A stretch of 64,000 bases of DNA from Rhodanobacteraceae bacterium ZG21-1 (lineage in GTDB: Bacteria > Pseudomonadota > Gammaproteobacteria > Xanthomonadales > Rhodanobacteraceae), in NCBI GenBank assembly GCA_021390615.1, contig JAJEJU010000020.1, positions 102,941 to 166,940 of the forward strand. Reading direction: 5' to 3'. Shown here piece by piece: positions 1 through 8,775 of the stretch (its first letter is position 1; each line of letters opens with the position of its first letter). The notes beneath the pieces are model-generated. The model did not search any database, had not been told where the DNA came from, and saw only the letters and a program-made list of their open reading frames with translations. The position numbers and the translations under genes are program-made.

Positions 1-88
1 CCGCGCAGGCCAGGGCAATCTCCAGCACGATCAGGATCGCCGGGATGCGGTGCTTGCGCAGGGTAGCGAGGATCGGGCGAATTTGCAT
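1..88 (-). CDS. FtsX/MacB-like ABC permease, type B (N-terminal fragment)
   Basis: Only the first 29 residues lie in the window; the gene continues past position 1. They begin MQIRPILATLRKH and run into a hydrophobic helix, the same N-terminus as the two type-B permeases upstream (RPILxxLRxHK then ILIVLEIAL). The ATG at 88 is preceded by GAGG about 6 nt away and starts 7 nt after the stop of the previous permease, so translation is probably coupled. By analogy with its paralogues it should be about 405-415 residues with one N-terminal and three C-terminal membrane helices around a periplasmic domain. It completes a third A-B permease pair. Confidence 0.8.
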   Translation of the reverse strand, partial: MQIRPILATLRKHRIPAILIVLEIALACA

Positions 89-95
89 GGCGACC

Positions 96-1400
96 TCAGG
101 CGGCTTTCAGTTGCGGAGCAGGCGCCAGCACGCAGGCGCGCCAGGCGGGCAGCAGGCCGGCGATCAGGCTGGCGGCCAGCGCCACGGCGAAGGTGGAACC
201 GAACATGGTCAGATCCAGCCGCGCCAGGCTGGCGTATTCGGCCGGCTGGTGGCGAACGCCCCACAGGCCCAGTTCGGCGAACAACAAGCCGAACAGGCCG
301 CCGGCCAGGCCGACGATGCTGGCCTCGACCATGAACTGGGCGAACACGGTGCGGCGGGTGGCGCCCAGCGCGCGGCGCACGCCGATCTCGCGCGAGCGGC
401 GCAGGCACTTGGCGAGCAGCAGGCCCACCGTGTTCACCACGCAGATCAGCAGGAAGCCGAAGGCCAGGTAGGTCTGCAGGCGCACGTCATCCGGCACCAC
501 CTCGCGATCGCGCAGCCAGCCCATCAGGTCGAGCAGGGCCGTTTCGCTGCGCTTGAAGCGCCCCAGCGCCATCTGTTCCTTCGCATAGTTGGCCAGGAAT
601 TCCCGGTAGTCGGCCACCGCCTTGGCGCTGTCGAGCTGCACCCAGAAACCCAGCCATTCGCAGGGCGCCTCCTCCAACTTGTTGATGTTGCCCACCGAGG
701 CATAGCATTCGATGTCCTGCGGATCCATGTTCAGCGCGCGTGCCGTCGACAGCGGCATGAACAACGCCTCGCCGTCACCATAGCTGCGTCCGCCCAGCTC
801 CTGCGTGTAGAAGCGCGGCTGCGGCGCCCAGTGCTGCAGCACACCGACGATGCGAAAGTCGTGGTTGTTGATGCGCAGCATCTTGCCGACGCTGTTGGCG
901 CCGCCGTACAGCTTGTCGTTGAGGAAATCGGAGATCACCACCAGCGCGGCGCGGTTCGTGTCGTCCTCTGCGGTCCAGCCGTTGCCGTAGCGGAACGGCA
1001 CCTCGAACATCGGGAAGAAATCCGTGGTGGTGATTACGCCGTCGCTGAAATACGGATGCTCGGTGCTGTGTTCGGGCACGATCTTGGCCTGGGTCAGCGC
1101 CAGCGCCGCCCGATGAGTGCCGCGGCCGGCATGCAGCAGGTTCATCGCGTCCACATAGCCCATCAGGCTATCCGGCTTGGTCTGGCCGGCCACGTAGCCG
1201 CTCAGCGAGTTCGGGTCCACCTGGGCATAGAACAGCCGGCTGCTCTTCTGCGGCAGCGGATCGCCGGACAGCAGCCGCAGCAGGGTCAGGGTGGTGATCG
1301 AAGCGCCGATGCCCAGAGCCAGGGTCAGCACCATCAGCGCGGTGAGCACGCGGTTGCGCTTCAGGCTGCGCAGTGCCAGATCAAGGTAGTAGCCGAACAT
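96..1400 (-). CDS. FtsX/MacB-like ABC permease, type A (copy 3)
   Basis: Inner-membrane permease subunit of a MacB-type exporter, 434 residues. The N-terminus MFGYYLDLALRSLKRN leads into TM1 (about 18-40), then a long periplasmic MacB_PCD-like region (about 45-300), then three C-terminal helices. The FtsX-domain motif EIGVRRALGATRR sits just before the last two helices. It has no ATPase domain, so it must use the separate ATPase at 7969-8685. The start is set by a GGGGGGAT ribosome site upstream of the ATG at 1400. It closely resembles the permease at 2654-3958 (same length, same first residues with few changes), which suggests recent duplication. Substrate unknown. Confidence 0.9.
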   Translation of the reverse strand: MFGYYLDLALRSLKRNRVLTALMVLTLALGIGASITTLTLLRLLSGDPLPQKSSRLFYAQVDPNSLSGYVAGQTKPDSLMGYVDAMNLLHAGRGTHRAALALTQAKIVPEHSTEHPYFSDGVITTTDFFPMFEVPFRYGNGWTAEDDTNRAALVVISDFLNDKLYGGANSVGKMLRINNHDFRIVGVLQHWAPQPRFYTQELGGRSYGDGEALFMPLSTARALNMDPQDIECYASVGNINKLEEAPCEWLGFWVQLDSAKAVADYREFLANYAKEQMALGRFKRSETALLDLMGWLRDREVVPDDVRLQTYLAFGFLLICVVNTVGLLLAKCLRRSREIGVRRALGATRRTVFAQFMVEASIVGLAGGLFGLLFAELGLWGVRHQPAEYASLARLDLTMFGSTFAVALAASLIAGLLPAWRACVLAPAPQLKAA

Positions 1401-1431
1401 CGAGATCCCCCCAAGATGCGATGCGATGTGC

Positions 1432-2652
1432 CTATGCCGCGCGCGTGGCTTCGACCGGCGGCACCGCCGCGGCGCGCAGCGCCGGACCGAGCACCGCCAG
1501 CTGGCCGAGCAGCCACAGCGACAGCGCGCCGACCGGGAAGTACAGCGCAGGCAGGCGCGGCAGCTCGTAGTACCTCATCAGCAGCAGGTTGATGCCGTAG
1601 GCGAAGGCCATGCCGATCGCGATGCCGATGCTGGCGAGCAGGAAGTTCTCGGTCTGGAAGTAGTGGAGGATGTTGCGCCGGGTGGCGCCCAGCGCACGGC
1701 GCACGCCGATCTGGCGATGCCGCTGCGCCACCCAGAAGCTGGCCAGGCCGACGATGCCGAAGGCGGTGACCACCAGCAGCACCGCGATCACGCCGACCAG
1801 CAGGCCGGCCATCGCGCGGTCGTTGTGGAAAAACTCCTCGCGCAGCTGGCTCATGCTTTTCTTGTCCAGGATCACCCGGTGCGGGTCGATCTTGTGCAAG
1901 GTTGCCGCCGCGGCCTTGATGACCGCGTCGCGCTGTTCGGGCGTGGTGCGCAGCACGTAGTCGGAAGCGTTGTCCAGGCTGGCGCGCATCGGTATCACCA
2001 GGGTCCATTGCGCGGTGTTGTCGCCGTTGGACAGCGAGGGACGGATCAGTGCCTTGACCACCCCGACCACCTGCTGCGGGCTGTCCTTGCCCATCCAGAT
2101 GGTCTTGCCCAGCGGGTTCTGCCCCGGCCACAGCCGCTCGGCCAGCGCGCTGGTCACGATGACTACCTTGGAAGCCTTGGACGGATCCTTCTGGGCGTCG
2201 CCGAGATCGGTGTACTCGTCCGCATTGAAATCGCGCCCGGCCACCAGCTGCGCACCGAGCACCCCGACCAGGTTCTCGCCGAAGTAGGTGGTCGCGTTGA
2301 GAGTGGATTCCTTCTGCGTGGGATCGAGCATGATGCCGGTGTTCCACGAGCTGTTGGTGAAGGGCAGCTGGGTCGCCAGGGTCACCGCCTTGACGCCGGG
2401 GATGCGGCGCAGCGCCTCCAGGTCGGCGGCCGTGCGGGCCTTGGCGTCGGGCAAGGCGCCGATGCTGGCGGACTGCACTTCCACCAGCTCGGTCTCGGCG
2501 ATGCCGCCGGTCATCTGCATGCGCTGCAGGCGCTGGCTGATCATGAACACGGCATTGCACACGATGGCGCAGGTCAGCGCGATCTCCAGCACCAGCAGGA
2601 GCGCGGTGGTCTTGTGTCGCAGCAGCGAGGAGAGGATCGGACGCACGTCCAT
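1432..2652 (-). CDS. FtsX/MacB-like ABC permease, type B (copy 2)
   Basis: Inner-membrane permease, 406 residues. It begins MDVRPILSSLLRHK followed by TM1 (about 15-38), a periplasmic domain, and a C-terminal FtsX domain with the motif RQIGVRRALGATRRN before the last helices. The ATG is one base after the stop of the type-A gene upstream (2654), and AAGAG lies within the end of that gene, so the two are almost certainly translationally coupled. It ends PPVEATRAA, the same PPVEATR tail as the type-B copy at 3988-5229. Likely partner of an adjacent type-A subunit in a heteromeric transporter. Substrate unknown. Confidence 0.9.
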   Translation of the reverse strand: MDVRPILSSLLRHKTTALLLVLEIALTCAIVCNAVFMISQRLQRMQMTGGIAETELVEVQSASIGALPDAKARTAADLEALRRIPGVKAVTLATQLPFTNSSWNTGIMLDPTQKESTLNATTYFGENLVGVLGAQLVAGRDFNADEYTDLGDAQKDPSKASKVVIVTSALAERLWPGQNPLGKTIWMGKDSPQQVVGVVKALIRPSLSNGDNTAQWTLVIPMRASLDNASDYVLRTTPEQRDAVIKAAAATLHKIDPHRVILDKKSMSQLREEFFHNDRAMAGLLVGVIAVLLVVTAFGIVGLASFWVAQRHRQIGVRRALGATRRNILHYFQTENFLLASIGIAIGMAFAYGINLLLMRYYELPRLPALYFPVGALSLWLLGQLAVLGPALRAAAVPPVEATRAA

Positions 2653-2653
2653 A

Positions 2654-3958
2654 TCAGTTGCTCTTCAGTTGCAGGGCGGGGGCGATCTGGCAGGCGCGCC
2701 AGGACGGCAGCAGGCCGGCGGCCAGGCTGGCGCACACGGCGAGCACGAGGGTGATCAGCAGCATCGAGGCATCCAGGTGCGCCAGCTCGGCGTAGTCGGA
2801 TGGCTGCCGCCGCACGATCCACAGCCCGAGCAGGGCCAGCAGCAGGCCGATGGCGCCGCCGACCACGCCGACGATGCCGGACTCGACCAGCAGCTGCGCG
2901 AAGACCGCGCGGCGCGAGGCGCCCAGCGCGCGGCGCACGCCCAGCTCGCCGCGCCGGCGCAGGAACTTGGTCAGCATCAGGCCCATGGTGTTGACCAGGC
3001 AGACCAGCAGGAAGCCCAGCGCCAGCCACATCTGCAGACGCACGTCGCTGGGCACCACCTTGTTGTAGTCCAGCCATTCGGTCAGGCCGCGCAGGCGCAC
3101 GTTGGGCGGGCGCTGGAAGCGGCCCAGGGCCTTCTGCTCCTGCACGTAATGGGTCAGGTATTCCTTGTAGGCGCTGGCCTTGGCCGGCGTATCCAGCTGC
3201 ACCCAGTACTGCAGCCAGACGCAGGGCGAGGTCTCGATGTGATCGTCGTCGCCGCCGCCTTTGCCCCAGCAGTCGATCGAGCCGTTGCGGCTGAGGCGGA
3301 CGTCACGCGACGCGCTCAGCGGCACGAACACGCCCTCGCTGTCCGAGTAGTTGCCCATGTTGACGTCGTAGAAATGCGGCGAGGGGCGCCAGCTGTCGAG
3401 CACGCCGACGACACGGAAGGCGGCATCGTTCATGCGCAAGGTCTGGCCGGTGGAATCCTTGCCGCCGAACAGCTTGTCGTTCATCCCGCGCGACAGCACC
3501 ACCACGCGGGCATGCGCCTCGTCGTCGGCGCCGCTCCAGGGATGCCCGTACAGGAACGGCACCTGGAACATCGGGAAGAAATCCGCGGTGGTGTAGCGCG
3601 CATCTTCATAGAACGGATCGATCGCGCTGTCGGCCGGCTGGATCGGCACCGCGCCGCCGGTCATCAGTGCCTGGCGGTCGGCGCGCGCCGCATGCAGTAG
3701 GTTCATGCCGTCGACCCAGGTCACCTGGGCCATCGGTTCGTCGCCCGGGTGATAGCCATCCATATCGCGCGGATCGAGCTGCGGGTAGTACAGCTGGCCG
3801 CTGCGTCCGGGCAGCGGATCGCCGGAGAGCACGTGCAGCACGGTCAGCGTGGTCATGCTTGCGCCGATGCCCAGCGCCAGGGTCATCACCATCAGCGCGG
3901 TGAGCACGCGGTTGCGCTTCAGGCTGTGCAGCGCCAGATCAAGGTAGTAGCCGAACAT
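2654..3958 (-). CDS. FtsX/MacB-like ABC permease, type A (copy 2)
   Basis: Inner-membrane permease, 434 residues from the chosen start. The frame stays open well upstream, but ATG 3958 (MFGYYLDLAL) has GAGGA 6 nt upstream and matches the start and length of the paralogue at 96-1400. An ATG at 3991 would overlap the previous stop by 4 nt and add MNEPNATRGMS. One helix near 18-40, periplasmic MacB_PCD-like domain, and a C-terminal FtsX domain with GELGVRRALGASRRA. It is the nearest relative of copy 3 within the window. No ATPase domain; part of the exporter operon. Confidence 0.9.
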   Translation of the reverse strand: MFGYYLDLALHSLKRNRVLTALMVMTLALGIGASMTTLTVLHVLSGDPLPGRSGQLYYPQLDPRDMDGYHPGDEPMAQVTWVDGMNLLHAARADRQALMTGGAVPIQPADSAIDPFYEDARYTTADFFPMFQVPFLYGHPWSGADDEAHARVVVLSRGMNDKLFGGKDSTGQTLRMNDAAFRVVGVLDSWRPSPHFYDVNMGNYSDSEGVFVPLSASRDVRLSRNGSIDCWGKGGGDDDHIETSPCVWLQYWVQLDTPAKASAYKEYLTHYVQEQKALGRFQRPPNVRLRGLTEWLDYNKVVPSDVRLQMWLALGFLLVCLVNTMGLMLTKFLRRRGELGVRRALGASRRAVFAQLLVESGIVGVVGGAIGLLLALLGLWIVRRQPSDYAELAHLDASMLLITLVLAVCASLAAGLLPSWRACQIAPALQLKSN

Positions 3959-3987
3959 CGACATTCCTCGGGTTGCATTTGGTTCGT

Positions 3988-5229
3988 TCATACGGATCGC
4001 GTGGCCTCCACCGGCGGCACCCGCGAAGCGCGCAGGGCCGGCGCCAGCACGGCACCCTGCCCCAGCACCAGCAGCACCAGCACGCCGATCGCCACATAGT
4101 CCAGGGACAGCCGCCCCAGCTGGAAATGGGTCACCGTCCACAGGTTGAAGCCGACCGCCAGCACGATGCCCAGCACCACGCCCGCCGCGCTGATCAGGAA
4201 GTTCTCGGTGAGGAAGTAGGCGAGGATGTCGCGCTGACGTGCGCCCAGCGCGCGCCGCACGCCGATCTGCCGGCGGCGCTGGCCCACCCAGAAGCTGGTG
4301 AGGCCGACGATGCCCGCAGCGGTGATCGCCAGCAGCACCACGCAGATGACGCCCATCAGGATCGCCATGCCGCGGTCGCTGTCGTACACCTTGTGGCGGA
4401 TGGTGGCGTAGTCCTGGATGCCGTCCTTCGGCTCGATGATGCGCAGGCGGCTCTGCGCATACAGCGCCTTGGGCGCCTCGCGCATGGCGTCGGCCAGCTG
4501 GCCGGGCTTGGCCCGCACGACGTAGTAGACGCCGCGCGGATCGTCCGCACGGATCGGCCAGATCAGCGACTCTCCGGCATGGGTGCGGCTCCATCGATCC
4601 ACACCTTGCCGTTGCAAGGTATCGACGATGCCGACGACGGTGGTCGGTGCCGTGCCCATCGTGTAGAAGCTTTTGCCCAGCGCGTTGCCGCCGGGGAACA
4701 AGCGGTCGGCCAAGGCCTTGCTCACGATCACTGCCGGTGGCGTAAGCGCCTGCTGGGCGCCCATCGGCAGTACCTCGTCGGGATGGAAATTGCGTCCCGC
4801 CACGAGCTTGAGCCCCAGCGTATCGATGAAATGTTCGTCGCCGGTGTACACCGCCGTATCGGTGGTCGGCTTGGTCTGCTCCGGCGTCATGGTGACGAAG
4901 TTGTCCCAGCCGAGGCCCTTCAACGGATAGCCGCTGGCCGGCGTGGCATCGAGCACCGCGGGCAGCTGGCGCAGCGCGAGCAGGTCGGCGCGCACCAGCG
5001 CATCGACCTGCGGCGTCGATTCGTCGATGCCGGCCCACATGTTGGCGACCACGAACACGTTGGCCTCGTCCACGCCGCTGACCACGGCCAGGTTGGCCAA
5101 CCGCGCCTGGATGATGAACAGCGCGTTGCACACGATCGCCAGGGTCAGCGCGATCTGCAGCACGATCAGCAAGGTGCCAGCCTTGTGTCGGCGCAGCGCA
5201 ACGAGGATGGGGCGAATCTGCAGGTTCAC
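3988..5229 (-). CDS. FtsX/MacB-like ABC permease, type B (copy 1)
   Basis: Inner-membrane permease, 413 residues. Translation starts at GTG 5229 (MNLQIRPILVALRRHK) behind a strong GAGGAGG site, 10 nt after the stop of the type-A gene. TM1 covers about 18-38. A periplasmic MacB_PCD-like domain is followed by an FtsX domain with RQIGVRRALGARQRD and a tail of PPVEATRSV. Pairs by position with the type-A permease at 5240-6562. Compared with copy 2 it has a similar architecture but clearly diverged periplasmic sequence, which would fit altered substrate choice. Confidence 0.9.
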   Translation of the reverse strand: MNLQIRPILVALRRHKAGTLLIVLQIALTLAIVCNALFIIQARLANLAVVSGVDEANVFVVANMWAGIDESTPQVDALVRADLLALRQLPAVLDATPASGYPLKGLGWDNFVTMTPEQTKPTTDTAVYTGDEHFIDTLGLKLVAGRNFHPDEVLPMGAQQALTPPAVIVSKALADRLFPGGNALGKSFYTMGTAPTTVVGIVDTLQRQGVDRWSRTHAGESLIWPIRADDPRGVYYVVRAKPGQLADAMREAPKALYAQSRLRIIEPKDGIQDYATIRHKVYDSDRGMAILMGVICVVLLAITAAGIVGLTSFWVGQRRRQIGVRRALGARQRDILAYFLTENFLISAAGVVLGIVLAVGFNLWTVTHFQLGRLSLDYVAIGVLVLLVLGQGAVLAPALRASRVPPVEATRSV

Positions 5230-5239
5230 GCTTGCCTCC

Positions 5240-6562
5240 TCAGCTCGATTTCAATTGCCAGGCCGGCTGCACGTGTGCCGCGCGCCAAGCCGGGTAGAAG
5301 GCCGCCAGCACGGTGGCCGCGATGGCCACCAGCAGGGTCAGGCTCACCAGCGAGAAATCCAGGTGCGCCAGCCGGGCGATCTCCGGCTTGAACAGGATGT
5401 CCACGCTCGACACGCCCAGCGCGGTGAGCAGCAGGCCCAGCAGGCCGCCGGCCAGGCCCACTGCGCCGGCCTCGATTAGGTATTGCGCATAGATCTCGCC
5501 GCGCGTGGCGCCCAGCGCGCGGCGCACGCCGATCTCGCCGGCGCGGCGCATGAACTTCGCCAGCAGCAGGCCGACGGTGTTGACCAGGCAGATCAGGAAG
5601 AAGCCCAGCGCCACCACCAGCGAGATGCGGCTTTCCGGCGACACCACCTGTTCGTAGTCCATCCACTCCATCACGTCGCGCAGGCGTATGTTCGGCGCCC
5701 AGTTGAAGCGGCCGGCGTGCTGCTGGTTGGCGGCGTAGTTGGTGAGGAAGCGGCGATAGCTTTCGACCTCGGCGGCACTGTCCAGCTCCACCCAGGGCGT
5801 GATCCACACGCAGCTGCTCTGCGTGTAGTCCGTCCAGTTGGTGTAGCTGAGCTGGCCGCGGCAGGTGTTGCGGCCGTTGATGTAGATGTGCAGGTCCAGC
5901 GCGCGGGTGAACAGCATGTAGAAGTCCGTCTGCTCGGCAAAGCCGCTGGTGCTGAACAGGTCGTAGAAGCGCGGCTGCGGATTCCAGTGGCTGAGCACGC
6001 CCACCACGCGATAGTCGTGCCCGCCGAGATTGACCGTGCGACCGGTGCTGTCGGCGCCGGCGAACAGCTTCTGGTTGAGCTCATCACTGATGACGATGTC
6101 GGCAGCCCGCTGGTCGTCGTCCTGCGCGCTCCAGCTGCTGCCGTAGCGGAACGGCACCTCGAACATCGCGAAGAAATCGCTGCCGACGGCGTAGCCGTTG
6201 GCGTTCAGCGGCAGCTCGCGCTTGCCGTCCGGCATCGCTGTGAGCTGCACCGGGTACAGCATGGTCTGGCGCTTGGCCGCGGGCGCATGCAGCAGCGCCA
6301 TCGCGTCCACATAGCCCAGCGCCTCCGGCGGCTCGTTGCGCGGCAGGTTCTGCTGCGGCCCCCAGCTGTCCAGCTGCGGGGTGAACAGCTGCGACGACTT
6401 GTCCGGGATCGGGTTGCCCGAGACGGCGCGAAACACCGAATAGGTGATCATCGACGCCGCCACCCCGAAGCCGATCGCCATGACCATCAGCGCAGTCAGC
6501 GCCGGATTGCGGCGGAGACTGCGCAGGCCTAGCTTCAGGTAGTAGCCGGATGTCGCGATCAT
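5240..6562 (-). CDS. FtsX/MacB-like ABC permease, type A (copy 1)
   Basis: First permease of the array, 440 residues, starting MIATSGYYLKLGLRSLRRN at ATG 6562, 28 nt after the stop of the outer-membrane gene. TM1 is about 25-45, then a large periplasmic domain and three C-terminal helices with the FtsX motif GEIGVRRALGATRGE. It is the most diverged of the three type-A copies: GYYLKLGLRSLRRN here against GYYLDLALxSLKRN in the other two. Probably the ancestral member from which the downstream pairs were duplicated (inference from order and similarity only). Confidence 0.9.
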   Translation of the reverse strand: MIATSGYYLKLGLRSLRRNPALTALMVMAIGFGVAASMITYSVFRAVSGNPIPDKSSQLFTPQLDSWGPQQNLPRNEPPEALGYVDAMALLHAPAAKRQTMLYPVQLTAMPDGKRELPLNANGYAVGSDFFAMFEVPFRYGSSWSAQDDDQRAADIVISDELNQKLFAGADSTGRTVNLGGHDYRVVGVLSHWNPQPRFYDLFSTSGFAEQTDFYMLFTRALDLHIYINGRNTCRGQLSYTNWTDYTQSSCVWITPWVELDSAAEVESYRRFLTNYAANQQHAGRFNWAPNIRLRDVMEWMDYEQVVSPESRISLVVALGFFLICLVNTVGLLLAKFMRRAGEIGVRRALGATRGEIYAQYLIEAGAVGLAGGLLGLLLTALGVSSVDILFKPEIARLAHLDFSLVSLTLLVAIAATVLAAFYPAWRAAHVQPAWQLKSS

Positions 6563-6590
6563 GTGTCTGGACCTTCGCCTTGGAGTCGTG

Positions 6591-7934
6591 TCACTGCAGC
6601 AGCCGGTTGACGTCTTCGATGTCGCTCAGCTCGATCGTCCCCGCCGCCTGCTTGAGCGACAGCTTGTTCAGCACGTACTGGTAGCGCTGCTGGGTGTAGG
6701 TGAAGCGCGACTCGGCCAACACCTGGATCGCGTTCACCACTTCGATCAGCCGCTGCGTGCCGATCTCGTAGCCGGCCTTCAGCGAGGCCAGCGACTTCTC
6801 CGCGGCGGCCACCGAATCGCGCGCGGTCTGCACTTGCTCGGCGCCATCCACCACCAGGTTGAAGTAGTTGTAGACGTCGCGCACGGCCTGGCGGCGCTGG
6901 CTTTCCAGACTGTCCGAATCGGCGTCGCGCTGGTGGATCGCCTGGCGTACCTGCGACTGCACCAGGCCGCCGCTGAACAACGGAATGCTCAGGGTCAGGC
7001 CGACCGTGGTGGTGCTCGGCCCGTAGGCGGCGCTGCCCGGCCTCTCGTTCGACCAGCTGCCGAACTTGTCGAACTGCACGCCGGCGCTGAGCGTGGGCAG
7101 GTGCCCGGCGCGTGCCGCCAAGATCTTGTGCTCGTCCGAGGTCACCGCATAGCGCGCGGCCAGGATGGTCGGGTTGGTCTGCTCGGCCACGCTGGCCCAG
7201 GCCTTGGGATCGTTCGGCTCGGGCGGCTGCATCGGCAGTTCGTCGCGCAGCTTCTTCAGCGTGCCGGCCGGCTTGCCGGTGATCTGCTCCAGCGCCCGCT
7301 CGGCGTCCTTCAGGCTGTCCTGCGCGCTGATCCGCTGCGACTTGATGTAGAGGTACAGCGCCTGCGACTGGCTGACGTCGGCGGCCATCGCCAGGCCGTT
7401 CTTGAAGCGCGCGCTGGTCTGCTCGAACTCCTGCTTGTAGCCGTCCTCGTAGGCCTGGTTGATCTCCAGCGCGTCCTGCGCCTGCAGCACGTTGAAATAG
7501 GCCGTAGCCACGCGCACGTAGAGGTTCTGCAGGGCGGCGCGATAGGTCTCGTCCTGCGAACTGGCGATGGCGTGCGCCGCGCGCAGGCTGGCGATGTCGG
7601 CCAGGTTGACGATGGTCTGGTTGAGCGAGCCATTCAGATCGCGGCCGCGCGTATGCCCGCCGTTGCTCGCCGACACCGTATTGCCGTTCTGCTGGTTGCT
7701 GCTGCCGCCATGCACTTGATCGAGGCTCAGGCCCGCGGACAGCTGCGGCAGCAGCGCTGCGCGCGCCTGCGGCACCTGCTCGGCCACGACCAGGCGCTGG
7801 GCGTCGGCGCCGGCCAGCACCGGGTCGTTGGCGACGGCCTGGCGATACACGTCCAGCAAGTCCTCGCAGCGCCCCGTCGAGGGCGCCAGGGACAGCAGGC
7901 ATAACAGCGGCAGCAGCTTGGCTCGCATGGGCAT
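6591..7934 (-). CDS. TolC-family outer-membrane efflux protein
   Basis: Outer-membrane channel of the exporter, 447 residues. A lipophilic signal peptide (MRAKLLPLLCLLSLAPS) precedes the mature start near EDLLDVYRQAVANDP, the usual TolC/OEP opening. Two OEP repeats rich in helical heptads follow, with the second containing the TolC-like GLTLSIPLFSGG motif. ATG 7934 was chosen because the signal peptide follows at once; a GTG at 7964 in the same frame would add ten residues without improving it. The ribosome site is weak. It sits between the ATPase and the first permease, so adaptor, ATPase, channel and permeases form one tripartite system. Confidence 0.92.
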   Translation of the reverse strand: MPMRAKLLPLLCLLSLAPSTGRCEDLLDVYRQAVANDPVLAGADAQRLVVAEQVPQARAALLPQLSAGLSLDQVHGGSSNQQNGNTVSASNGGHTRGRDLNGSLNQTIVNLADIASLRAAHAIASSQDETYRAALQNLYVRVATAYFNVLQAQDALEINQAYEDGYKQEFEQTSARFKNGLAMAADVSQSQALYLYIKSQRISAQDSLKDAERALEQITGKPAGTLKKLRDELPMQPPEPNDPKAWASVAEQTNPTILAARYAVTSDEHKILAARAGHLPTLSAGVQFDKFGSWSNERPGSAAYGPSTTTVGLTLSIPLFSGGLVQSQVRQAIHQRDADSDSLESQRRQAVRDVYNYFNLVVDGAEQVQTARDSVAAAEKSLASLKAGYEIGTQRLIEVVNAIQVLAESRFTYTQQRYQYVLNKLSLKQAAGTIELSDIEDVNRLLQ

Positions 7935-7968
7935 ACTCAGGGCGTGGTGAACGGGAGGGCGCACGGCA

Positions 7969-8685
7969 TCAGGCGCTGTGACGGTTGTCCTGGGTCGCCG
8001 TGCGGAAGCGCGGATCCTCGGCGAGGTCGACCACCTGGCCGTCGATCACGTGCACGTTGCGCTGCGCGCGCAGGGCCAGCTCGGGATCGTGGGTGACCAT
8101 CACGATGGTGGCGCCCTCGCGGTGGATCTCCTCGAGCAGCTCCATCACGCCGCGGGCCATCTGGGTGTCCAGGTTGCCGGTCGGTTCGTCGGCCAGCAGC
8201 AGGCGCGGCGAGCCGGCCAGCGCACGGGCGATCGCCACGCGCTGCTGCTGGCCGCCGGAGAGTTCCGCCGGATAGTGCTTGGCGCGCGAGGCCAGGCCGA
8301 CGCGCTCCAGCGAATCCATGATGCGCTGCTTGCGCTCGGCCGCCTTCATGCCGCGGTAGCGCAGCGGCACCTCGACGTTGTCGTAGACGTTGAGATCGGG
8401 AATCAGGTTGAAGGCCTGGAAGATGAAGCCGATCTTCTCGTTGCGGATCTTCGAGCGGGCGTTGTCGTTGAGCTGGCTCACCTCGATGCCGTCGAGGTGG
8501 TACTGGCCGCCGGTGAAGGTCTCGAGCAGGCCGGCGATGGTTAGGAAGGTGGTCTTGCCGGAACCCGAAGGCCCGGTGACGGCGACGAACTCGCCTTCCT
8601 TCACGTCGATGTTGAAATCGCGCAGCGCATAGGTTTCCACCACTTCGGTGCGGTAGACCTTGGACAGGTGGGTCATCTTGAGCAT
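7969..8685 (-). CDS. ABC transporter ATPase, MacB/LolD type
   Basis: Cytoplasmic ATPase of 238 residues with a complete motif set: Walker A GPSGSGKTT at 38-46, Q-loop Gln90, signature LSGGQQQR at 142-149, Walker B LLLADEP at 162-168 with catalytic Glu167, and H-loop His199. The form TGNLD after Walker B is typical of the MacB/LolD/FtsE group that works with FtsX-type permeases. It is the only ATPase beside six permease genes, so it probably serves all of them. It lies about 90 nt after the adaptor gene and 34 nt before the outer-membrane gene. Confidence 0.95.
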   Translation of the reverse strand: MLKMTHLSKVYRTEVVETYALRDFNIDVKEGEFVAVTGPSGSGKTTFLTIAGLLETFTGGQYHLDGIEVSQLNDNARSKIRNEKIGFIFQAFNLIPDLNVYDNVEVPLRYRGMKAAERKQRIMDSLERVGLASRAKHYPAELSGGQQQRVAIARALAGSPRLLLADEPTGNLDTQMARGVMELLEEIHREGATIVMVTHDPELALRAQRNVHVIDGQVVDLAEDPRFRTATQDNRHSA

Positions 8686-8775
8686 GAGTACGTCCTTCAG
8701 TGGTGGAGTGAATGAACTTTCAAGAGTGCGGCCAGGAATGGCCGCTGTTTGACGTCGCGCCCGGGGACGAGCGCG

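Noticed and set aside
3959..5131. Single 825-residue protein formed by reading through upstream of the permease at 2654-3958
   Set aside because: The N-terminal part is a frame shadow of the type-B permease; the real start at 3958 has a ribosome site and matches the paralogue.
3973..5391. Long plus-strand frame opposite the permeases (with others at 45-1592, 1426-2754 and 2288-3700)
   Set aside because: All are antisense shadows of the FtsX-type permeases with recognisable sequence on the minus strand.
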